The notes under the pieces were generated by a model that worked only from the letters and a program-made list of their open reading frames with translations, was not told the origin of the DNA and did not search any database. Shown in pieces: positions 18,178-25,749 of a stretch of 64,000 bases of DNA; within the stretch, counting starts at the first letter, position 1, and each line of letters opens with the position of its first letter. The position numbers were made by a program, and so were the translations under genes. Where the stretch lies: the NCBI RefSeq assembly GCF_003367315.1, contig NZ_CP031415.1, positions 3,098,001 through 3,162,000 on the forward strand. Direction: 5' to 3'. The stretch comes from Saccharospirillum mangrovi (GTDB lineage: Bacteria > Pseudomonadota > Gammaproteobacteria > Pseudomonadales > Natronospirillaceae).

Positions 18178-18837
18178 TCAGCCGATAGTGCGCATGGAAA
18201 TTTCAATATCATCGGCAAAAGAAACGGTGAGATATCCGTTCTCAATCTGACGGACACGGCGTACATAGTCCGGGCAAAAATCAGTATTGTCCGCCACGAT
18301 GAGTGCACCAGGGCGTAACCGATCTTCCACCAGATCCAGAATATCGGCGTAAAGAGATTTACTGCCATCGAGTAACAACAAATCGATGGATTCCGGTAAA
18401 TCGCAAGCAAGCGTAACCAACGCATCGCCGGGTCGAATTTCCACCAAATCGGACAACCCACTGGCGGCAATATGCTCTTGAGCACGCAACAATTTAGAAG
18501 GTTCAAACTCGGTAGTAATCAAACGACCACCGCCGTTATCGCGCAAAGCGGCCGCAAGGTGGAGCGTCGAAATACCGAACGACGTACCAAATTCAACAAT
18601 CGTTCGGGCTCGAGTGCTCCGCGCCAACATATAGAGCAATTGCCCAGCCTCACGAGAAACAGGTAACCAGAGATCTTTTAACTGACTGTATAAATCCAGG
18701 TACTCGGTTTTGCTTTGCATCAGACGACTAATTTCATTAGCCGACAGCGCTGCCATAGCTGGGCTGGTCGCTTTATCGGCAGCGCCATAGAGTCGATCAA
18801 GCAAGGGAGCCAGCGGCTCCGAGTAAAGCGTGTTCAT
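18178..18837 (-). CDS. Class I SAM-dependent O-methyltransferase
   Basis: 219 residues from the ATG at 18837, with AGGA nine bases upstream. SAM-binding motif VEFGTSFGIST at 81-91, acidic TTEFE at 107-111, LLLDGSKSLY with metal-binding-type Asp, and VADNTD, all as in the catechol/caffeoyl-CoA O-methyltransferase family (Methyltransf_24/3). It probably methylates a small hydroxylated compound. First gene of a two-gene unit with the SDR; the promoter lies in the 114-base gap shared with tetR. Confidence 0.85.
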   Translation of the reverse strand: MNTLYSEPLAPLLDRLYGAADKATSPAMAALSANEISRLMQSKTEYLDLYSQLKDLWLPVSREAGQLLYMLARSTRARTIVEFGTSFGISTLHLAAALRDNGGGRLITTEFEPSKLLRAQEHIAASGLSDLVEIRPGDALVTLACDLPESIDLLLLDGSKSLYADILDLVEDRLRPGALIVADNTDFCPDYVRRVRQIENGYLTVSFADDIEISMRTIG

Positions 18838-18909
18838 AGTGTTTCCTAGAATGTTTTTTGAGCGACGAATAAAACCTGATTGATTATTCGCATTTACGAA
18901 TTCAATATA

Positions 18910-18923
18910 TGACGAATTCGTCA
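18910..18923. promoter_or_regulatory. Palindromic operator between tetR and the methyltransferase/SDR genes
   Basis: Perfect 14-bp palindrome TGACGAATTCGTCA in the divergent promoter region. A weaker copy of its core, TTACGAATTCAA, starts at 18894. It is likely the site through which the adjacent TetR protein controls itself and the divergent genes. Confidence 0.65.
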
Positions 18924-18951
18924 GCTTCTCTATTCGCATTCGGAAAGCCCA

Positions 18952-19581
18952 ATGACCAAAAACAGCAAGTCCTTGGTTTCTCAAAGAAAAACGCCCAAAC
19001 AAGCCCGAGCAAATGCTCTGATCGACGCCGTGCTGGAAGCTGCTATTCAGGTTTTAGCGCAAGAAGGCGCCGCACGTTTCACCACGGCAAGAGTTGCTCA
19101 AAGAGCCGGAGTGAGCGTGGGATCGCTGTATCAATACTTCCCCAACAAGGCCGCCATCCTGTTTCGACTGCAAAGCGACGAATGGCGCAGAACGACCGAT
19201 ATGTGCGCCGAGATTTTAGGCAATACCGAGCAGCCACCACTCGAACGCTTACGCACGCTGGTGCATCAATTTATTCAGTCCGAATGCGATGAAGCCGACA
19301 TACGAGGTGCATTAAACGATGCCGCCCCCCTGTATCGAGACGCGCCTGAGGTGCAGGAGGTAATGGCTGAAAGTGAACTGTTAATGGCGCGGTTCTTCAA
19401 AGAGGTTCTACCAAAAGCGACCCGACAAAAACGAGACACTGTGAGTGAGCTGATCTTGGATACGCTGACAGAAGCAGGCAAAAGTTTTTCGGAAACGCCA
19501 CGCACTGCCAAAGAGATTAAAACCTATGCAGAACACATGGCGGATATGTTTTGTATTTATTTGGAGAGTGTTGGGGGTTAG
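18952..19581 (+). CDS. TetR/AcrR-family transcriptional regulator
   Basis: 209 residues. The N-terminal HTH is at about 20-65: ALIDAVLEAAIQVLAQEGAARFTTARVAQRAGVSVGSLYQYFPNKAAIL, the standard TetR signature with the YxYFxNK end. The C-terminal ligand-binding domain is helical and variable. Divergent from the O-methyltransferase-SDR pair, which it probably represses until an unknown ligand binds; the palindrome at 18910 is the likely operator. Confidence 0.93.
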   Translation: MTKNSKSLVSQRKTPKQARANALIDAVLEAAIQVLAQEGAARFTTARVAQRAGVSVGSLYQYFPNKAAILFRLQSDEWRRTTDMCAEILGNTEQPPLERLRTLVHQFIQSECDEADIRGALNDAAPLYRDAPEVQEVMAESELLMARFFKEVLPKATRQKRDTVSELILDTLTEAGKSFSETPRTAKEIKTYAEHMADMFCIYLESVGG

Positions 19582-19800
19582 GAATTTTGGATGCGTGAGC
19601 GAAGGTTACAGACGCTGTTTTGGTCTGTTGATAATTGAGCCTCACTTTCTTTGTGGACGCTTGGATGAAAAGCGTCTAAATCGGTAGATCGACCCGACGG
19701 ATTGGTGGGAGGTTAGGGCCGGCGGCGGTCCCGTTCGCTCCTGGCGAATGGTCGAACCCGACGCTGTTAGCGAACGATCCCTGCTTTCATCTGATCAAAT

Positions 19801-19829
19801 AAAAAGGCCACCCGATGGGTGGCCTTTTT
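19801..19829 (-). terminator. Probable original ssrA terminator, now at the far end of the island
   Basis: AAAAAGGCCACCC/GGGTGGCCTTTTT stem with a three-base loop, able to work on both strands. Read on the minus strand it follows the ssrA-like 3' end at 19836 by a few bases, exactly where the tmRNA terminator would have been before integration. Confidence 0.8.
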
Positions 19830-19835
19830 ATTGAT

Positions 19836-19851
19836 TGGTGGAGGCGGCGGG
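19836..19851. repeat. Left attachment-site repeat (copy of the ssrA 3' end)
   Basis: TGGTGGAGGCGGCGGG, identical to 41959-41974, the last 16 bases of tmRNA in reverse complement. Bases on either side diverge. This is the expected footprint of site-specific integration at ssrA. Confidence 0.8.
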
Positions 19852-20143
19852 ACTCAATAAAATACTCTATCTACTTGATTTTAATAATTATTTTTTATTT
19901 TCAATTAAATATTACCCAGTGCGTTACCCGCGTACCAAATGCCTAATACCGAGGGTCCAAACACTCCAATCAGACTGCCAAAATCCATTGAACATGCCTA
20001 TTAAAAGACATGAGTGGATAGGTAAATAAAACACCCTGATCTTTTTTCTCATTCCAGGTACATATTGTTGTGATAGCCTGCCCAACCTGACCGCATTGAC
20101 GGTAAAGCACATTTTTTATAATGCCAGTGATGAAAAATTTTCT

Positions 20144-20617
20144 TCACTCGACATGGCGCATAAATAATTCGTTTTTCAACAACTCAATTCTAACTGAACG
20201 ATACCTCGCCAATGGATCTATACCATCCCAATCATGGGGCATTCGATGATTAAACCCAGACGCTTTCAATTGAAAATCCTCATTTATCGTAATCAGTGCT
20301 GTACACCCATATTTTTCCAAAACTGTCTCAATCTGTAACAGCGAAGGGCTTTCGATTGCGAGTAGTGCTTTTTGCAAGTACCTGAAAGGAATTGAATGAT
20401 CATAAATAAGTTGGCGATTTTTTAAGCTTATGCCAATCGCCGCCTTTGAGCGATAGGTCGCACATTTTTCTTTTGAGCCAAACCTTCTTTCCCACAAGAA
20501 ATGAATTGGTTCTCTCAGTGCTTTGGAATATGCTGACACAGGCATCCCGAGATCTCTTACACGCTGACAATACAGTACCGCTTCAGAAATTAGTTCTAAA
20601 CGCTTCGTATCATTCAT
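20144..20617 (-). CDS. Hypothetical island protein
   Basis: 157 residues, not recognised. No signal peptide or membrane helix. Mostly helical-looking and charged, starting NDTKRLELISEAVLYCQRVRDLGMPVSAYSKALREPIHFLWERR. It is AT-rich like the surrounding island DNA and lies next to the left boundary. It may be a cargo gene; nothing in the sequence points to a function. Confidence 0.6.
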   Translation of the reverse strand: MNDTKRLELISEAVLYCQRVRDLGMPVSAYSKALREPIHFLWERRFGSKEKCATYRSKAAIGISLKNRQLIYDHSIPFRYLQKALLAIESPSLLQIETVLEKYGCTALITINEDFQLKASGFNHRMPHDWDGIDPLARYRSVRIELLKNELFMRHVE

Positions 20618-20722
20618 TCCATTGTCACCGAATTAATACTGCGCCTGCTTTAAAACTCTTAACAGGTAACAGGCTTTAAACTTATTGTAGGCGTGCCCCA
20701 ATTGCGCGATCCGAAGAAAAGC

Positions 20723-21760
20723 TTAACCGCTGGAATAACCGGTTGGTTCAAGTGCCATATTAGGACCAATCGCTTCTATTCTATCCGTAACGATTGGTAA
20801 ATCGGAAAGCCCGAACTGCTGGTTTATTGCCTTAACTACCCGAACCATCATAGAGTCAGAGCTCAATAGTGGATGGACATATACTGCGTCAATAAAATCC
20901 GAAAGATTGCCATCCTCGTTTCCAATTTTTAAAGAGATCCCATCCGGCTCTGGATGTGGATCCGCACTAGGACTTCGAATATCTATCTTTGGATAGATAA
21001 TCAACCGAATCTCACGTTCGTATTCATACAACGCAGGCTTAATACTGAATGCGCCTATCCTAACGTCCTTACCAACACCGAGTCTGCCTATTAAATCTTT
21101 CTGTAATTCTTCTCTAGGGTTGTTGAGGCCATCTACATACTCTACCTCGACCACCTGCCCATCCAGGTCGTTTTTTGTGAGCCAATCTAAGTTTTCCTCG
21201 ATAAGAGCTTCTAATTTTCCGCACTCTAGTCGAATCGCCACTGACTCCATTCCCCCACCATATAAATTCCACATAGCAAGGGACATTGAAGCAGCACGGT
21301 TCCAGCAGCTGATATAAGTCGATTCTCTATCTATTGCCAATTCACTCTGCCACTTAGCCACACTGGAGTTATAGCTATCATGATGCTTAAACCAACTTTC
21401 TACTGTGTGCTCAAGGTATTCCTTCCGTTTATGAGGATAAACAAGAGATACCTGCTTTAGTACATCTGCTAGAACAGATCTTTCATCCTCGGGAGCTAGC
21501 TGTGTGTAGACATTCTCTGCGCCTACTAAAATGGCATCTTGATTTCCTTTAGCCTGATCGAGAACACCTCGCAGCCGATCAGCATAACCACGAATACGTT
21601 GCCATCGCTGCTTCTCCCTCCAAAGAATTGCGTGGGCAATCCATTTACCTTCCGTCTTATCTTGGAACAGAGATGCCTTGGGGCAGAAAATCGACCTAGA
21701 GCGAAGTAGATCTACATATTTCGCCAGGGACATGTATCGCCAGATATAGAGATTACTCAT
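20723..21760 (-). CDS. DUF2971-family protein
   Basis: 345 residues from the ATG at 21760, preceded by GAGGGAG. Matches the DUF2971 pattern: an N-terminal YIWRYMSLAKYVDLLRSRSIFCPKASLFQDKTEG, a central ISCWNRAASMSLAMWNLYGGGMESVAIRLE, and a C-terminal part with YEREIRLIIYP. Members are scattered in defence islands and mobile elements; the biochemical role is unknown. It follows the BREX-like operon on the same strand after a 190-base gap, so it may be an accessory gene or independent cargo. The final residues MALEPTG resemble a tail seen on many unrelated island ORFs. Confidence 0.75.
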   Translation of the reverse strand: MSNLYIWRYMSLAKYVDLLRSRSIFCPKASLFQDKTEGKWIAHAILWREKQRWQRIRGYADRLRGVLDQAKGNQDAILVGAENVYTQLAPEDERSVLADVLKQVSLVYPHKRKEYLEHTVESWFKHHDSYNSSVAKWQSELAIDRESTYISCWNRAASMSLAMWNLYGGGMESVAIRLECGKLEALIEENLDWLTKNDLDGQVVEVEYVDGLNNPREELQKDLIGRLGVGKDVRIGAFSIKPALYEYEREIRLIIYPKIDIRSPSADPHPEPDGISLKIGNEDGNLSDFIDAVYVHPLLSSDSMMVRVVKAINQQFGLSDLPIVTDRIEAIGPNMALEPTGYSSG

Positions 21761-21951
21761 GCTCCCTCTTGTAGCGTGAAATGTGATATAGGTGGCAACA
21801 CTTACGACCACAGAATGTAGACGAAGCTGCAATAATGAAACCGTGGCTGTCAGACACTTTTACAACGCCTCACTGATTGCAACATAACTTCGTAACCGGG
21901 TATCCCGCATGATTTGAATCGCCCCAGTCTGCTTAACACTTTACCGCTACC

Positions 21952-23925
21952 CTACAGCTTGAAACTTTTCGAGAGAACCTTACCTTCGATAGAAAATTTC
22001 AGCTCCCCATTTTCCTCGATGAACGCCACAGATTTGCCAGCGTATCTCCGGTAAAGCTGGAAGGTTCGCCCCTTGTAGGTGACACTGCCATCATCCTCTA
22101 CAAGGACGCTATCGCCCGATGGCGGCGTGGAAGCAGAACTCGTCACCGGGCGTGTGTCGTTGAACGAAGGACCTTGGCTCGCACTCTTCTTTTCAGAGAG
22201 CAACGTCATCAGGCCACTGGGTTCGTGGCCTTTGCCAGCCATGGGACTGGGAGCTGCTTCTGCATACTCGGCAAGCTGCCTTTGGGCTTCCTGAAGGCGG
22301 CGATTGAATCCATCCGGGTCACGCAGGATGGATATCCAAAGCCGTGCTTTCTCGGAGTTGATGTCGTGATCGAGAATCTTTTCGAGCAGGTTGCAAGCTT
22401 GCCCGATAGAGTCCTTGGCATCGTTCCAAAGCGATTGGATTTCTTCCTGCTCGTCGGACTTGATGGTCTCCTCGAAATCCTCTAGGGCAATGTCTGTATT
22501 CAGTGAGCCTTCATAGTGAGCCAACCCCTTGGCTTTATAACGGCGAAGCTGCTCCGGACTCATCGTGCAGTGATAAGTCAGCAGCCAGCGTTCCTTGATG
22601 AAATGGACATCGCCTTCCTTGTTCAGGAGCATGAACTCGCCTGTCTTGGGCCGTGCGAGCTTCTTTGCCAGGTCGGAAGGTGAAAATTCCGCGTCGGTCA
22701 ATCCCTCACGAACCTTGTCACGATCTCTTTTTGTCTGCAGTTTTCCGACGATCCAGGTGGCGCAGTTCGAAAGGCCTTTATAGTCAATATCCCCGGGGTT
22801 TTGCGTTGCCAGAATGCAGCCGACACCAAAGGCACGTCCTTGCTTGACCAGGATATTCAGTGCGGGCTTGCAGGTGGATGTATAGGGATAAGTAGGATAG
22901 AAAGCGGTCTTTCCACCCCCACCGCCGATCTCATCCAGGAAAAACAACAGACGTGGCCTGTTTCCACCGGGGGCGCTACCTTGTTTTCGCATCCAGGCGT
23001 TGATCGCAAAGGCAATTTGGGCGACAACGAAGCTCTGATCCTCAAAGTCGGTGATGTGAGCGAGGCTGATAACGCTGACCTGGGTCTTGCCGTCGACACG
23101 GTTGGCCCCAACCAGCTTGTCGATGCTCATCTCTTCGCCACGAACCCAGTTGGCGGCCGCGCCGACGAGCTGTCCGTTTACAGCCTGTGCAAGCTTTTGA
23201 CGCCGGTTCTCAGGAATATGGTCATCGATCCCCAGCACACCAATGGTGGCAAAGGGCGGTTCCAAAATCATGGAGACCAATTGCCCAAGACCTGCCTCAC
23301 CAGTCAGATCAACGCCCGTGCGCCAGGCGTGCTCGATGAGAGCGGTAACAAAATCCGTTTCCCGGTCCCTCTGTCCCGTGGGGATCACCCGGCGAACCAG
23401 CGCTTCCGCCATGCTGGTCACCATGACCGAAGCTGTATCCGGGTCTTCGTCAAACAGCTTGTTGATGTCCGGTGGCGGTGAAGAAATGAGCGGAATGGAT
23501 ACCCGGCGGCCGAGCTCGCTGCGGGGGGTGAAAATTTCAACGGCTACCTGGTTGGAAAACTCCCGCACGTTGGTTTCGGCAAGCCCCCAACCCCATAACC
23601 GTTTCCGAAAGGTGTTGGCTTCAGCCAAGGCGGCGCGACCAAGCGTAGATTTGTCTTCCACCTCGACCCATGGCGCTACGGCCGGGGCTGCCAGTTCTCC
23701 GAAAGCAAGCGCCAAGGAAGACAAATCGCCCTTGAGATCCACGATAATCGAGGGAACCCCCTTGAGGGCTACTTCCTCAATGATGGCTTTGCCCATTACC
23801 GTCTTGCCGGAGCCTGAGCCGCCACAAATAAAGGTGTGAGTGATCAGGTCACTAAGTTTGTGGCGGTATAGCTCTCCCGGCATCCCATTGGGATCGAGAT
23901 GTTTTCCTATATAAAGCTCGCTCAC
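21952..23925 (-). CDS. HerA-like ATPase, last gene of the BREX-like operon
   Basis: 657 residues, HerA/FtsK-type P-loop ATPase. HTFICGGSGSGKT places Walker A at 35-42; LLFFLDEIGGGGG is Walker B; ILATQNPGDIDYKGLSNCATWIVGKLQTKRDRDKV is the typical HerA sensor/arginine-finger region. The C-terminal quarter (from about 440) holds a coiled, low-complexity linker and a small beta domain ending EENGELKFSIEGKVLSKSFKL. HerA hexamers translocate DNA, often with a nuclease partner; no nuclease motif is visible here. It overlaps the methylase gene by 4 bases (ATGA). Canonical BREX type 3 has a BrxHII helicase instead of a HerA ATPase. Confidence 0.85.
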   Translation of the reverse strand: MSELYIGKHLDPNGMPGELYRHKLSDLITHTFICGGSGSGKTVMGKAIIEEVALKGVPSIIVDLKGDLSSLALAFGELAAPAVAPWVEVEDKSTLGRAALAEANTFRKRLWGWGLAETNVREFSNQVAVEIFTPRSELGRRVSIPLISSPPPDINKLFDEDPDTASVMVTSMAEALVRRVIPTGQRDRETDFVTALIEHAWRTGVDLTGEAGLGQLVSMILEPPFATIGVLGIDDHIPENRRQKLAQAVNGQLVGAAANWVRGEEMSIDKLVGANRVDGKTQVSVISLAHITDFEDQSFVVAQIAFAINAWMRKQGSAPGGNRPRLLFFLDEIGGGGGKTAFYPTYPYTSTCKPALNILVKQGRAFGVGCILATQNPGDIDYKGLSNCATWIVGKLQTKRDRDKVREGLTDAEFSPSDLAKKLARPKTGEFMLLNKEGDVHFIKERWLLTYHCTMSPEQLRRYKAKGLAHYEGSLNTDIALEDFEETIKSDEQEEIQSLWNDAKDSIGQACNLLEKILDHDINSEKARLWISILRDPDGFNRRLQEAQRQLAEYAEAAPSPMAGKGHEPSGLMTLLSEKKSASQGPSFNDTRPVTSSASTPPSGDSVLVEDDGSVTYKGRTFQLYRRYAGKSVAFIEENGELKFSIEGKVLSKSFKL

Positions 23926-25739
23926 TCGTTATCCTCCTCCGGGAGTTCAAGTGTCCCTGTTTGCCATTCACGGAATTTTTCAAGGATGAACGGGAGGTCG
24001 TTTTTATTGAGCGGGTCGCCATTAGCCCGGCGGCCAACGTGGTCCGCCCGAGCCATGAAGATATCGCCCTGAACATCTCCTGGGCGCTTCTTCTGCAGAT
24101 ACACCACATTGGTCGGAATGGAGGTTCCGGTTGATGCAAAGGTTTCGCTTGGCAGAGAAATCACGGCCTTGATGATGGCGTGCTCACGCATGTAATCCCG
24201 AACGGGTTTCGCAGTGGCGTTAGACAACACGCCATCGGGAAGAACTATGAGCAACTTGCCGCCCGGCTTCAACACCCGAAGATAGTGCTCAATGAAGAGG
24301 ACCTCGCTGTCCTGACTTTTTTTCGGTCGCTTCTCCGGTGGACGGCCCTTGGACTTGAAGACCTTGACCTCATGTCCGAACTGATAGTCCAGTAGGATAC
24401 CCTCGGTTTTAACGGACTTGCCGAATGGCGGATTGGTCAGTACGAGATCGATGCTGTCCGGTCCTATGCGGCGCTTTTTCTTGCCGTCGCCGAAGTCGAC
24501 CTCGTATTCAACTGACGGTTTCAAGCCACCGTATTCCTCGTTGTAGAGGTAGTTTTGGTGAAGCCACTGAGCGTTCTGCGCGTTGACGGCGTGAACGATC
24601 ATGTTCAGTTTTCCAAGGCGAGCCGCTTTCTCTTCAATCTCGCACGCGAAGAAGGCCTCCTGGCCGAGGCGCTTTAGGAGTTGATCTTTCTTGCGTGGCT
24701 CCACGCCGTTGGAGAGTGCGTGCTTGTACACGTCCTCGTAAGTGGCGATCAGAAAACCACCTGACCCTGCGCAAGCATCCAGAAAACGCTCGCTTTTTTC
24801 GATGTCCAAGGCCGGACCGTCTGGGTTGTCCCGGGCAAGGTCCAGCATGAAGGCGACGATTTCTCGTGGTGTAAAGAACTGACCGAGGTCTTTACCCTTG
24901 AAGGTATCGGACAGCATGATTTCGAAGGCACGGCCAAGCACATCGCCCTGGGTGTCTTTCAGGTTAATCCCTTCAAGACGGGCAATGACCCGCTCAACGG
25001 TTGCCGCCTTGCTGAGCACACGCTCGTTCTCGTCAGTAAAGACTTCGGGATGGTGCCCCTTCAGGTCATCGAACAGGTTGTTGATGAAGTTCTGGGCGGC
25101 CTTGTCGCCCATGTGTTTGTTTTGTTCGCAATACGATTTCAACTTAGCGGTGGTGAAACTTCCGCTGGGCTTCGCGTCCTCATTAAGCTTGATAAACAGG
25201 AAGCGCGTGAACTCGTCAAAGATCCAGTCATTGCGCTTGTTCTCAATGTCCCAAATGTCCTGCCAGCAGCCCTTCATGAGTTGCACGAAGCGGGGTAGAC
25301 TATTTTCCGTATGGAGCGTCTTCTGCGCCCACTGCTGCAGGCCTTTCACCACATCTGGCTTGAATTCGCGCGCCATGTCTTCGGCATCGCGAACGTCGTC
25401 CCAGTCCTTTATCTCGTCGTGAATCTCATTTCCTTTTTCAACGAGATAGATCCGCAAATGACCAGCTACCTCAATGACGCAATAGGCTGCCGGACCATTG
25501 GGCATAAGAATACTGAGTGCTTTGTACCGGTTGGCCTCAGATTCGCTCAACGTTGCCGAGCCCTCATGCTTGAAGGCTGCATAGCAGTTGCCAACACTGG
25601 TTGACACTAGAAACTCTGCTTTCTCATCCAGCCCTTCAATCGTTGGGGCAACACCTGAACCATCGCCGTCATTGATCTGGTGGGCCTTGAAGCTCAAACT
25701 CGAGACCAAAAATTCTTTAAATTGCTCTAAAGTCGCCAT
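23922..25739 (-). CDS. HsdM-like N6-adenine DNA methyltransferase
   Basis: 605 residues, class I adenine methylase with type I RM architecture: an N-terminal region (1-160) that looks like a type I restriction N-terminal or sensing domain, a helical HsdM N-domain, GQFFTPREIVAFMLDLA at about 287, SAM motif DACAGSGGFL at 321-330, and catalytic NPPF at 436-439. It must rely on a separate specificity subunit, and one is encoded two genes upstream. PglX of ordinary BREX is about 1200 residues and carries its own recognition domain, so this split form is notable. It probably methylates host DNA to mark self. Confidence 0.9.
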   Translation of the reverse strand: MATLEQFKEFLVSSLSFKAHQINDGDGSGVAPTIEGLDEKAEFLVSTSVGNCYAAFKHEGSATLSESEANRYKALSILMPNGPAAYCVIEVAGHLRIYLVEKGNEIHDEIKDWDDVRDAEDMAREFKPDVVKGLQQWAQKTLHTENSLPRFVQLMKGCWQDIWDIENKRNDWIFDEFTRFLFIKLNEDAKPSGSFTTAKLKSYCEQNKHMGDKAAQNFINNLFDDLKGHHPEVFTDENERVLSKAATVERVIARLEGINLKDTQGDVLGRAFEIMLSDTFKGKDLGQFFTPREIVAFMLDLARDNPDGPALDIEKSERFLDACAGSGGFLIATYEDVYKHALSNGVEPRKKDQLLKRLGQEAFFACEIEEKAARLGKLNMIVHAVNAQNAQWLHQNYLYNEEYGGLKPSVEYEVDFGDGKKKRRIGPDSIDLVLTNPPFGKSVKTEGILLDYQFGHEVKVFKSKGRPPEKRPKKSQDSEVLFIEHYLRVLKPGGKLLIVLPDGVLSNATAKPVRDYMREHAIIKAVISLPSETFASTGTSIPTNVVYLQKKRPGDVQGDIFMARADHVGRRANGDPLNKNDLPFILEKFREWQTGTLELPEEDNE

Positions 25740-25749
25740 AAATTCTTAA

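Larger units (their letters stand above)
19582..20143. other. Intergenic region containing the left island boundary
   Basis: No gene supported. 19582-19800 follows tetR and shows nothing recognisable. The hairpin at 19801-19829 and the ssrA-like repeat at 19836 mark the left end of the island. 19852-20143 is AT-rich island DNA. Confidence 0.6.
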
